DNA of 35,993 nucleotides from Desulfuromonas sp. CSMB_57 (GTDB lineage: Bacteria > Desulfobacterota > Desulfuromonadia > Desulfuromonadales > Syntrophotaleaceae): the NCBI RefSeq assembly GCF_020194955.2, contig NZ_JAFCIY020000058.1:1-35993 (forward strand), written 5' to 3'. A model generated the notes under the pieces. That model worked only from the letters and a program-made list of their open reading frames with translations. It ran no database searches and was not told the DNA's origin. Position numbers and translations under genes: made by a program. This document shows, one piece after another, positions 17,425-25,148 of the stretch. How positions within the stretch are numbered: position 1 is the first letter of the stretch; each line of letters starts with the position of its first letter.

Positions 17425-18460
17425 GACCCAGATTGATGGCGCGGACGCGGATCAGCTCGCCGACGATGCTGACGGCGATTTCTTCCGGGGTATCGGCAAG
17501 AATATCCGTGCCGATGGGGGAATGGACCTGTCCAAGAGCTTCCGGGCTGAAGCCTTCCGCCTGCAGGCGCTGGTAGAGCTTGTCCCGTTTGCCGCGGCTG
17601 CCGATCATGCCGATGTACCCGGCCCTGGTCGTCAGGGCCTGTCGGAGCAGGGATTCATCGTGACGATGGCCGCGGCTGACGATGACCAGATAGCTGTTGC
17701 CGTCGATGTCGAGATCGGCCAGACAGTTGTCAAAGGATTCCACCACGCGGACTTCGGTCGCCTGGGGAAAACGCTCGCGATTGGCGAACTCCGGTCGGTC
17801 ATCCAGAACGACGGTATTGAACCCGACGCCGGTTGCCAGCGCGGCGGTCGGTCGGGACACATGCCCGGCACCGAATAGAAATACGGTGGCGGGCGTGTGG
17901 CAGGGTTCCACCAGCAAGGTGTATTGGTCCAGTTTCACCAGGCCGGGCTGCCGGGCATCCTTGAAGCGCTTCAACAGATCGGCCCGCCATGCATTCGGCA
18001 GTTCGGCGGAGCCAACGGTGTCGGCGTCGGCCTGAATCAGACAGCGCTGTTGCCCCCGGGCGGTATCGGGCGACTTGATGGTGGTCACCAGCAGGCAATC
18101 CCGGCCCGTTTCCAGGGCCTTCCGCCAACGTCGAAAAATTTCGAGGTTGACGGTGCCCGGCGCGACATGGTCGATCAATACCTTGACCTGTCCGCCGCAG
18201 ATCATGTCCATGGTGGCGCCACACATGTCGAAAAGGAACACTTCGGGACGGCCGGTGGCCAGAACCTCTTTGGCCCTTTGCAGCGCCTGGGCTTCGACCA
18301 GTCCGCCGCCAATGGTGCCGAAGAACTCGCCATTTTCCCGGATGACCATTTTCGCCCCCGAGGTGCGCGGCGCCGATCCGCTGTGCGTGACAATGGTAGC
18401 CACGGCCAGCGGTTCTCCGGCTTCGAGATGTTGGCAGAGGTCACGAATCAACTGCTTCAT
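17417..18460 (-). CDS. xdhC: XdhC/CoxI family molybdenum hydroxylase maturation factor
   Basis: A 347-residue XdhC. XdhC binds molybdenum cofactor, protects it during sulfuration and inserts it into the hydroxylase. The N-terminal XdhC_CoxI domain is clear: VATIVTHSGSAPRTSGAKMVI and GTIGGGLVEA. The C-terminal Rossmann half has VFLFGAGHVSRPTAALA, VIVSRGHRHDESLL and GYIGMIGSRGKRD. DMCGATMDMICGGQVKVLI contains the conserved cysteines. AAGGAG precedes the ATG at 18460, 15 bp after the AMP-ligase gene. It is the most direct maturation partner for the Mop-like enzyme in this locus. Confidence 0.96.
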   Translation of the reverse strand: MKQLIRDLCQHLEAGEPLAVATIVTHSGSAPRTSGAKMVIRENGEFFGTIGGGLVEAQALQRAKEVLATGRPEVFLFDMCGATMDMICGGQVKVLIDHVAPGTVNLEIFRRWRKALETGRDCLLVTTIKSPDTARGQQRCLIQADADTVGSAELPNAWRADLLKRFKDARQPGLVKLDQYTLLVEPCHTPATVFLFGAGHVSRPTAALATGVGFNTVVLDDRPEFANRERFPQATEVRVVESFDNCLADLDIDGNSYLVIVSRGHRHDESLLRQALTTRAGYIGMIGSRGKRDKLYQRLQAEGFSPEALGQVHSPIGTDILADTPEEIAVSIVGELIRVRAINLGHD

Positions 18461-18475
18461 CAGGATAAATCTCCT

Positions 18476-19795
18476 TTAGTTGGATTGAACGGATCGTTTG
18501 ACCGTGGCCGAAACGGGCAGGGGGGCGCCGGCCAGCTGCGGCGGCAGCACCTGCAGGCATTTTTGGTCCAGGGCCGCGCGTACCGCCGGTATCTCGGGCA
18601 GCAGGCGCTCCACCGCCCACAGCGTCGAGGGTTCCCGACCCGGTGCCGCTTCCAGGATCAATTGCAGGGTGCAGGTGTTATCCTGACGCGTCAGGCTGGC
18701 GGTATAGTTCCGCAGCCCCGGTACCGGCAGCAGGATTTCGTCCAAGTCAGGCATCTGCAGGCTGAGACCTTTGTCCAGTTCCCGTCTGGCTGCCAGGCGG
18801 CCGTGAATTTTCGCCAATCGCGGCAGGAAACTGCCGCAGGGGCAGATTTCCGGGTGCCAATAGGATAAGTCGCCGGTGCGATAGCGAATCAGGGGCATGC
18901 CGCGCCGATCCAGGGTAGTGAAGACCACCTCGCCCAACTGTCCGGGGGGCAAGGGGCGGCTCGAATCAGGGTCGATCACCTCGAAAAAGAAATCCGCCTC
19001 CCGCAGATGGTAGCCGTCCAGGGCCAGGCATTCTACGCCGCCGCTGAGGGCGAATTCGGTCATGCCGTAATGGTTGAATGCCGGGCAATCCCAGCGCTTG
19101 CGGATTTCGGCCACCAGGGGCTTGGGCACATAGTCGGAGGTCAGAAAAACGCTCTTGATCCGACCCCGGGGAACAAACTGCGCCAAGGGATGGCGCAACA
19201 CCGCGAGAACCTGCCAGGGGATGCCGACTACGCAATCGAAGGGTTCGCGGGCCAGGACATCGGCCCAGCGACCGGCATCCAGCACCAATCCGGCAATCCG
19301 GCTTTCCACCCCCATGGCGGCCAAGGCTCTGGCCAGCAGATCGCCGGCGCTGTCAGGCAGTTCGCCAGGCAGCAGAATCAGCACCCGGTAACCCGGTTGC
19401 AGTACCTGGGACATGCCGCAACGAAAAAATTCCTGGGTTCGGGCCAGGTCCTCGGCGGTAAACCAGAGCCGCTTGGGGGAACCGGTAGTGCCCGAGCTCT
19501 CCAGAGTTACCACCCGCTCAATGGCGGATTGGGACGTGGCCAGCATCTGCATGCCTTGGGAACGCAGTTCCTCGGGGGTGGTAAAGGGCAGCTTTGCCAA
19601 CTCCGACAGGTCGGAAAGGGGTTCTCTGCACCATGGCTGCAGTCGCTCACGGTAAAAGGGGCTCTGGTCGGCAGCCAGGGCCAGGGTGCGGTTGAGCTGC
19701 CGAAGCTGGTAGTTACGCAGACGCTCCAGATTCAACTGCTTTGGCGTTACCTTCAAACGCCTGGCCAGCCAGGGTTGTACGGGGGTACAGAGCAT
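18476..19795 (-). CDS. AMP-dependent (PaaK-like) ligase, DVU_1553 type
   Basis: A 439-residue member of the phenylacetate-CoA ligase branch of the ANL superfamily. The P-loop is TLESSGTTGSPKRLWF. HYGMTEFALSGG is the A5 motif and PLIRYRTGDLSYW the A7/A8 hinge, followed by CPCGSFLPRLAKIHGR, as in PaaK. It activates a carboxylate as an AMP ester; the acceptor is unknown. Here it is co-transcribed with molybdenum hydroxylase maturation genes, not with aromatic catabolism. The ATG at 19795 lies one base after the radical SAM stop. I recall this subfamily being named for DVU_1553 of Desulfovibrio vulgaris. Confidence 0.9.
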   Translation of the reverse strand: MLCTPVQPWLARRLKVTPKQLNLERLRNYQLRQLNRTLALAADQSPFYRERLQPWCREPLSDLSELAKLPFTTPEELRSQGMQMLATSQSAIERVVTLESSGTTGSPKRLWFTAEDLARTQEFFRCGMSQVLQPGYRVLILLPGELPDSAGDLLARALAAMGVESRIAGLVLDAGRWADVLAREPFDCVVGIPWQVLAVLRHPLAQFVPRGRIKSVFLTSDYVPKPLVAEIRKRWDCPAFNHYGMTEFALSGGVECLALDGYHLREADFFFEVIDPDSSRPLPPGQLGEVVFTTLDRRGMPLIRYRTGDLSYWHPEICPCGSFLPRLAKIHGRLAARRELDKGLSLQMPDLDEILLPVPGLRNYTASLTRQDNTCTLQLILEAAPGREPSTLWAVERLLPEIPAVRAALDQKCLQVLPPQLAGAPLPVSATVKRSVQSN

Positions 19796-19796
19796 G

Positions 19797-21173
19797 TTAT
19801 TTCCCACGGTACAGCGGCGCACCGCTGGCGGAAGTGAGATTGTAAAGACAGAATGGGACCAGGCGTCCCTGCGGCGTCACCACATGGATGCAGCAGTTGC
19901 GGGTTCGTTCCAGGTCGATATTCCAGCAGTCCTGGAAGGCCATGGCCGAGACGGCAAAGGTATGGGTTCTGACCCGCTCCAGGAAATCATCCAGGCTGTT
20001 GCCGGCACAGCCGCAGCCGGACGCAGCCGGAGGGCGCGGCAAGGCGGCGGAACTCGGCGCCGCCCATTGGCGGGTAAGAAACGCCGTCGACAAGCGGGCT
20101 CCTTCCTCTGCCGGTTTGGGTTTGCTGCAGCAGACGGAATCGGGCTTGGTCAAAGGTTTCAGGGAGCCGTCGTCCTGAACGAGAAAATTGCCGTGACAGG
20201 AACAGTGACTGTGTTCGCAGCCGGGCGGGGCAAAATGTTCCAAGCGCATCAGGCCGGAAGTTTGTTCTTCGATGGCACGCAACAAGTGCGGCAGGGTAAG
20301 GCGGTGCTCATCGCCGGGGGCTTGGGGAAACCGGCCAAAATAGCTGATGGGCTGGAAATGCACGCCGCGCACATGGGGTGCATGGGCCAGACCCAGCCGC
20401 AGGAGATTGCCGATATCGTCGTCATTGATCCCGGGCACCAGGGTCGGCACCAGGACGATGCCCAGGCCTGCCGCGGCGCAGTTTTCCACGGCGCGAAGTT
20501 TTTCCGCCAGCAGTTCCCGGCCGCGCAGCCGGCGATATATCTCGTCACGGGTACCGTCGAATTGCAAATAAACCCAGGTCAGGCCGGCTTCCCGCAGGGC
20601 TTGGGCGTACTGACCTTCCGCCGCCAGCCGCAGCCCGTTGCTGTTGAGTTGGATGGAGGAAAACCCGCATTCGCGGGCCAGGCGGATGATGTCCGGCAGG
20701 TCGTCGCGCACCGTCGGTTCGCCGCCGGAGAGTTGCAGGACGATGTTTTCTCCGCAGGCCTCGCGCGCCAGGCGCAACAGATGGCCCAGGCTGTCCAGGG
20801 AGGGATCGGACTCCTCTTCAGTGGCGCTGTCGGCGAAGCAGACCGGACAGCGCAGGTTGCAGCGGGAGGTCACTTCGATGAGGGCCGAACAGGAATGCTG
20901 GCCGTGCTCCGGGCAGAGGCCGCAATCAAAGGGACAGCCGCGCTCGCTCTCTCCGAAACAGACCGGCGGTCGGGAAGGGAGCTTGGGGCGGTTCCACCCG
21001 GCCAGATCGGGAGGTCCCTGCCAGAGCAAGGCCCGGAACTCACCGTGCTCCGGACATTCCTTGACCATTTCGACCTTTTCTCCGGTGACTACCCGACGGG
21101 CGGGCAGACGTTGCAGGCAGACGGGGCACAGGCTGGCCGTGTCCCTCGGCAATGGGGGATGCGAATCAGCCAT
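19797..21173 (-). CDS. trsS: Radical SAM protein, TrsS type (Cys form)
   Basis: A 458-residue radical SAM enzyme. An N-terminal zinc-ribbon-like part has LCPVCLQRLP and KECPEHGEF, then GCPFDCGLCPEH, before the radical SAM cluster motif CNLRCPVC (Cys105, Cys109, Cys112). LQLSGGEPTVRDDLP is the SAM-binding GGEP motif. Further cysteine sets follow: HSHCSCHG, VCCSKP, GCGCAG and RNCCIH, which suggest auxiliary clusters. The layout resembles the tetraether/Mmp10-like radical SAM group. From memory, NCBI names the family 'radical SAM (seleno)protein TrsS'; this copy has no in-frame TGA, so it is the Cys form. The reaction is unknown. It overlaps the upstream C_GCAxxG_C_C gene by 8 bp. Confidence 0.9.
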   Translation of the reverse strand: MADSHPPLPRDTASLCPVCLQRLPARRVVTGEKVEMVKECPEHGEFRALLWQGPPDLAGWNRPKLPSRPPVCFGESERGCPFDCGLCPEHGQHSCSALIEVTSRCNLRCPVCFADSATEEESDPSLDSLGHLLRLAREACGENIVLQLSGGEPTVRDDLPDIIRLARECGFSSIQLNSNGLRLAAEGQYAQALREAGLTWVYLQFDGTRDEIYRRLRGRELLAEKLRAVENCAAAGLGIVLVPTLVPGINDDDIGNLLRLGLAHAPHVRGVHFQPISYFGRFPQAPGDEHRLTLPHLLRAIEEQTSGLMRLEHFAPPGCEHSHCSCHGNFLVQDDGSLKPLTKPDSVCCSKPKPAEEGARLSTAFLTRQWAAPSSAALPRPPAASGCGCAGNSLDDFLERVRTHTFAVSAMAFQDCWNIDLERTRNCCIHVVTPQGRLVPFCLYNLTSASGAPLYRGK

Positions 21174-21630
21174 GCGCGACCTCCGACAAAGACAGATTGT
21201 TGCGTAGCAGGAGTTCCCTTACCTTGCTAAAGACGGATGCCACGATCTGGCCGCAGCGCAATTGCTGATTGTCGCCGTCGCCGACGATGGTTTCGCAGTC
21301 GGTGCCGCCATATTGGGAGCCGACCGTATCGCAGAACCACTCGACCAACTCCTGGCGCATGGAAAGGTATTCCTCGTGGGCTTCTTCTTCATCGCTGCCT
21401 TTGGCGGCATAGAAGGCGAGCAGGCAGCAGCCTCCGGTCAGGGCGCCACAGGTCCCTTGCCCGAAGCCGGCACCATGGGACAGCCCGGCCATGGCCCGGA
21501 TGAGATCGGGATTCTCGCGCCCACAGTAGTGCAGACCCAGAGCCAGCAGAATCTGGGCGCAGGAATATCCCTTAAAAGACAGATCCATCATCAGCAACAG
21601 ATCGTCGTCGAAACTCTTGTCATTCAGCAT
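21166..21630 (-). CDS. C_GCAxxG_C_C family protein (DVU_1555 type)
   Basis: A 154-residue small cysteine-rich protein. The family hallmark is GFGQGTCGALTGGCCLLAFY, with Cys61, Cys68 and Cys69. Other conserved cysteines are GYSCAQ (Cys24) and LHYCGRENP (Cys36), and two C-terminal ones, in WFCDTVG and TDCETI. Such proteins probably bind a metal or Fe-S centre, and the family often sits beside molybdenum enzymes and oxidoreductases. An acidic stretch (GSDEEEAHEEY) interrupts the middle. It lies 21 bp after the methyltransferase and 8 bp inside the radical SAM start. Confidence 0.92.
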   Translation of the reverse strand: MLNDKSFDDDLLLMMDLSFKGYSCAQILLALGLHYCGRENPDLIRAMAGLSHGAGFGQGTCGALTGGCCLLAFYAAKGSDEEEAHEEYLSMRQELVEWFCDTVGSQYGGTDCETIVGDGDNQQLRCGQIVASVFSKVRELLLRNNLSLSEVAHG

Positions 21631-21651
21631 TGCATTGCCTTTCTTGATGCT

Positions 21652-22491
21652 TTATCGGGATATCGCATCACTCAAACGGAGCTTTTCGCCATCCCGGCAA
21701 GGGACTTTTTCCGCGATCAGCAGGCAATAACCCGGGCGCATGATTTTCACTGCGGTCATCATCTCCCGTGCCGCCCCGTCCGGCAGGAACTGACGCCAAA
21801 AGGCCGCGAGGGAGCCATGCTGGAAAATCAGTCGACCTGCCAGTTCCGCCAGTAAAAGGGAATGATCCTCCCAAAGCCGCACCCGCCAACCGACGTCCTG
21901 CAGACGCTGAAGTAAAGTGGTTTTGCCTACCGCCCCGGACAGGCAGCTTTGGCCGGGCGGGGCGTCCGATGCAGGTTCGGCACGCCGGTAGATGTCGCTG
22001 AGAATCATCAGTCCGCCAGGCCTGAGAACACGGTAAAACTCCTTCAGGGCTTGGGATGCATCAGGGACCAGGGACAGTACGCATTCGCAGAGCAGACCGT
22101 CCAGGGAGACATCGCCAAACGGCAGGGACTCCGCGCGGCCGCGCAACACGGGCAGGCCGGGGTGGGCCTTTCGGGCTTCCTCCACCAATTTGCGTGAGGG
22201 ATCGATGCCGGTTGCCTGCAGCCCGTGGTGCCTTCGCAGCCAGGCGACGCTGGCACCCGTGCCGCAGCCGACATCCAGAATGCGCGCGCCGGCCTGCCAC
22301 CGCACTTTGTCCAGGGCGTGGTTTAAAAGGGAAAGACCTCCCGGTCGCAGGACCGTACCGGTGGCTTGACGCAAAGCCTGGGTTTCGTAAAGCGGGGGGG
22401 CCGTCAGGGGACAGCCCCCCCCGGTTGCAGGATTACTTGTCTTCAAGGATGCCCTCGACCTCGGCCATTTTCCCCGTGGCCAGTGCTTCAT
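21652..22491 (-). CDS. SAM-dependent methyltransferase, DVU_1556 type (start uncertain)
   Basis: A class I methyltransferase. The SAM motif is ILDVGCGTGASVAWL, followed by ATGIDPS, SLPFGDVSLDGLLCE and the LRPGGLMILSDIY strand. The conserved entry LYETQALRQATGTVLRPGGL matches what I remember of the DVU_1556 family. The start is doubtful: the ATG at 22491 overlaps the previous gene by 59 bp and is not backed by a clear SD, whereas CTG at 22407, just before LYETQ, is preceded by a G-rich run. Its substrate is unknown; a partner of the radical SAM or ligase proteins is possible. It lies 21 bp upstream of the C_GCAxxG_C_C gene. Confidence 0.85.
   Translation of the reverse strand: MKHWPRGKWPRSRASLKTSNPATGGGCPLTAPPLYETQALRQATGTVLRPGGLSLLNHALDKVRWQAGARILDVGCGTGASVAWLRRHHGLQATGIDPSRKLVEEARKAHPGLPVLRGRAESLPFGDVSLDGLLCECVLSLVPDASQALKEFYRVLRPGGLMILSDIYRRAEPASDAPPGQSCLSGAVGKTTLLQRLQDVGWRVRLWEDHSLLLAELAGRLIFQHGSLAAFWRQFLPDGAAREMMTAVKIMRPGYCLLIAEKVPCRDGEKLRLSDAISR
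22393..22423. other. G7/C8 homopolymer hairpin at the methyltransferase start
   Basis: Seven G (22394-22400) and eight C (22415-22422) on the plus strand can fold into a stem with the CTG start candidate in its loop. It covers the junction between the DVU_1557-type gene and the methyltransferase. Such runs are prone to slippage. Confidence 0.6.
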
Positions 22492-22639
22492 TGATAAACA
22501 CCAGTCCACATTCCGGGCAAGCCGGCAAATTGACGTGGAAGCTGCCGTTCAGGTAATAAAACTCCACTTCACGCATCACCAGCGGTTTGCCGCAGGCATC
22601 ACAGGTCCATTGCTGGGCTTCTTCAAGGGTTATCATCAT
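22433..22639 (-). CDS. Small two-CxxC redox protein (DVU_1557 type)
   Basis: A 68-residue protein with two knuckles: WTCDACGKPL (Cys13, Cys16) and PACPECGLVF (Cys41, Cys44), 24 residues apart. This is a rubredoxin-like or zinc-ribbon layout that can bind iron or zinc. The loop between them is VEFYYLNGSFHVNL. The start is ATGATG at 22639, overlapping the stop of the oxidoreductase by 4 bases, so the two are coupled. I recall the family as the 'redox protein' of the DVU_1551-1558 set; it may shuttle electrons for the oxidoreductase. Confidence 0.9.
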   Translation of the reverse strand: MMITLEEAQQWTCDACGKPLVMREVEFYYLNGSFHVNLPACPECGLVFINEALATGKMAEVEGILEDK

Positions 22640-24951
22640 TTCACTCCGGTAATGTTCATGCGATGACTGTAGGCATTGAAGACCTGGAAACCGTCTTCAT
22701 GCGGAGCATATTCGACCCAGAAGGTGATTTTGCCGATGGTGTGGCTGGCCAGGCATCGGCCGTTGTCTTTGTTGACCAAGCGCCGCCCTTGGGTTTCGGA
22801 CTGGGAGATAACCTGGCGGATGTCGTCCAGCAGGATACGGCGCCGGTCGACAGTGCATTGCACTTCCTCGTCGAGATGCAGAATCATTTTCTTATTTGCC
22901 TCCTGCTCGCAGGGTTTTTCGTCCCACAGTTGGCGTCCGAGGGTTTCCTTGACCCGACTGCGGTTTTCGCGACGTTCGGACCAGGACAGCCATCCGCGTT
23001 GCCAGGGGTCCCGGTTGTCGTTCTCACCGAACAGGAGTTCGATGAGATGGGCCACCGGCTTGCCGGCGGCCGCGACCTGATCGCGGCACAGGGCACAGTA
23101 GGCCAGATAGTCGTGGTTGCTGGCTGCAGCCCGACAGCGCAGGGTTTCATCGGTTAAATCCGGATTGGCGTTGAACACCAGCCCGCCGTAGCCGCAACAT
23201 TCGGTCATGCCCCGACTGTGGTCCAGTTCCTCGATGGTCAGGCCCCGTTCGGTAATGGCCCGACGCACCCTGTCCTGGGTTTTTTCATCATGGCGGGCGG
23301 TGCAGGGATCGACGATCGCCACCGTTTTGGCGGGTAGTGTTGCCTTTGGCAGCGCCTTTTTGACGTTCGGTGTTTCGAGAATCTGCCAGAGAGACAAAAG
23401 CGGAATTTCCGGGAGGAACTCCTTGAAAATCTTCTGACAGGAACTGCAGGCGGTGATGATCTGGGGACAGCCCATCTCCTTCCACTGTTGGCGCATCTCG
23501 CCGATGATCTCGCCAAACAACTCTTTGCGCCCGCCCCAGTAGGCCGGCGCGCCGCAGCAGCCCAGCATCAGGCCGACCCCGCCATCAAGATTATTCCGCA
23601 GGAAATGATAGGATTCCATCACTTCCGCGGGGCTGGTGGAACAGAGTTGGCAACTGGGGAAATAGAGGTAGGCACTCTCCTGGAAGCCGGGAGCGTGCCG
23701 GCAGAGGCTGAACGCCTCGCTGCGACTGAATTCCAGATCCTGCAGGGCGAATTCATGGGCCGAGGGCGGCATGAACTCTTCTTCCACCATGGTATGGCGG
23801 GAACCCAGGCACACCTCACCCATGAACAGGTCGTTGGGACAGACGACCTGACACTGACCGCACAGGGTGCAGGAGTTGACGAATTTGTTCTTGGTGTGCG
23901 CGGCGCCGTGCATGACCAACTCGTTGTTGAAAATCTGGCGCACGTAAACCTTTGGATATTTCTTATAGGTTTTCAGATACAAACAGTGCTTGGTGCATTC
24001 CAGGCATTCACACTGAATACAGCGGCCCGCTTCGGCCCGCACGGCGGCTTCGGTAAGTGGTTCCGCCAATTCCCGGAAGTTGGGTGCGATGCCCGCAAGG
24101 TTGGTGTACAGAAGGGTTTCGTAGGGGCCTTCCTTGTCCCGATTGTAATCGATGACCGCGTTCTGCAGGAAGCGTTCGATGGACAGCGCCCCCTTGCGTC
24201 CGGCATAGGCTTCCATGAGAGGGGAATAAGCCCGGCCCGGATCGGGTTCCCCGCCGGCAAAAACGCCCTCCATGGAGGTTGCGCCGGTGACGGCGTTGTT
24301 GACCATGTGCCCGTCGGGGTTCCGTTCCAGGGGCAGAACCAAGTTGGCGCCGGCCTGGACATCGACAAAAACGGCGTCAAAGTTTTCGACCAGGCTCGTA
24401 AAGAAGGCCGTATCGCAGGCGGTGTCAAGTTGGATCTCGGCTCGCAATGCGTCCAGGATCGCCAGTTCGGCATCGATCACGGCCGCAGGCAGAAGCTTTT
24501 CCGGAAAGCCGCGCAGAGCTCCGCCCAGTTGTTGAGCCTGTTCAAAAATGGTGACCCGGAATCCTTTGTTGAGCAGGTCGAGGGCCGCGGTCAGGCCGGC
24601 CATGCCGGAACCAAGCACGGCAACTTGCTTGTTTTTTCGTGGCAGCGGTTTGACCGGGTCCGGGCCGCCGTAGTGTTCCACGCAATAGCGTTCCAGGGCA
24701 CCGATAGCCAGCGCCTCGCCAACTTCTCCGCGTCGACAGGCCGCTTCGCAGGGGTGTTCACAGATGCGACCCAGAATGCCGGGAAAGGGCAGTTTTTTTT
24801 TCAAGGTCTGATAGGCGGCCTTCAGATCCCCGGCGGCCATTTGTGCCATGAACTGGCGGATGTCAATATGCAGTGGACAGCTGGTGCTGCAGGCGGGCGG
24901 CTCCTCCTGTATGCACTTTGCCTCCCAGGCGACGCGTTGATCCTTTTCCAT
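22636..24951 (-). CDS. Multidomain FAD/Fe-S oxidoreductase with CCG domains (DVU_1558 type)
   Basis: A 771-residue electron-transfer protein. Residues 1-95 are a GltD-like Fe-S domain (CSTSCPLHIDIRQF and GRICEHPCEAACRRG). Then comes an FAD/NAD(P) fold starting VAVLGSGMAGLTAAL. CIQCECLECTKHC and NSCTLCGQCQVVCPNDL bind two 4Fe-4S clusters. Then two CCG modules of the heterodisulfide reductase type follow: LGCCGAPAYWGG and ECCGYGG. The last 90 residues (from about 680) form a separate small domain. It likely passes electrons between the hydroxylase and a pyridine nucleotide or thiol partner. It begins 197 bp after the mop stop, behind a terminator. Confidence 0.92.
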   Translation of the reverse strand: MEKDQRVAWEAKCIQEEPPACSTSCPLHIDIRQFMAQMAAGDLKAAYQTLKKKLPFPGILGRICEHPCEAACRRGEVGEALAIGALERYCVEHYGGPDPVKPLPRKNKQVAVLGSGMAGLTAALDLLNKGFRVTIFEQAQQLGGALRGFPEKLLPAAVIDAELAILDALRAEIQLDTACDTAFFTSLVENFDAVFVDVQAGANLVLPLERNPDGHMVNNAVTGATSMEGVFAGGEPDPGRAYSPLMEAYAGRKGALSIERFLQNAVIDYNRDKEGPYETLLYTNLAGIAPNFRELAEPLTEAAVRAEAGRCIQCECLECTKHCLYLKTYKKYPKVYVRQIFNNELVMHGAAHTKNKFVNSCTLCGQCQVVCPNDLFMGEVCLGSRHTMVEEEFMPPSAHEFALQDLEFSRSEAFSLCRHAPGFQESAYLYFPSCQLCSTSPAEVMESYHFLRNNLDGGVGLMLGCCGAPAYWGGRKELFGEIIGEMRQQWKEMGCPQIITACSSCQKIFKEFLPEIPLLSLWQILETPNVKKALPKATLPAKTVAIVDPCTARHDEKTQDRVRRAITERGLTIEELDHSRGMTECCGYGGLVFNANPDLTDETLRCRAAASNHDYLAYCALCRDQVAAAGKPVAHLIELLFGENDNRDPWQRGWLSWSERRENRSRVKETLGRQLWDEKPCEQEANKKMILHLDEEVQCTVDRRRILLDDIRQVISQSETQGRRLVNKDNGRCLASHTIGKITFWVEYAPHEDGFQVFNAYSHRMNITGVK

Positions 24952-25023
24952 CGAATTCCTCTTTCTTCGCGGCTTGATTCGGGTGAATTAACTGTCTGGG
25001 ATTAAATAATATGCGACCAAATC

Positions 25024-25066
25024 AAAAGATGCTGGAGAGCCGCCAGAACAGCGACTCTCCAGCATC
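25024..25066 (-). terminator. Rho-independent terminator after mop
   Basis: A perfect 12-bp stem (25028-25039 with 25055-25066; loop 15 bases) is followed on the minus strand by TTTTGATTTG. It lies between mop and the oxidoreductase gene. Part of the transcription must read through, or an unseen promoter must lie in 24,952-25,023, for the downstream genes to be made. Confidence 0.85.
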
Positions 25067-25148
25067 ACAATCTCCGGTTCAGGCAAGTTACGGCGATACC
25101 CGGAAAAGATCGCCGATTTCACCGGAGAGTTTACGGGCTTGGCTCTGC

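Noticed and set aside
19797-21173. A selenocysteine (in-frame TGA) in the radical SAM gene or DUF3343
   Set aside because: Both frames end at TAA, and no in-frame TGA lies within them; this copy uses cysteine.
19794-21230. A 478-codon plus-strand frame opposite the radical SAM gene
   Set aside because: The minus strand has the radical SAM motifs and SD-backed overlaps with neighbours; this frame is an antisense shadow.
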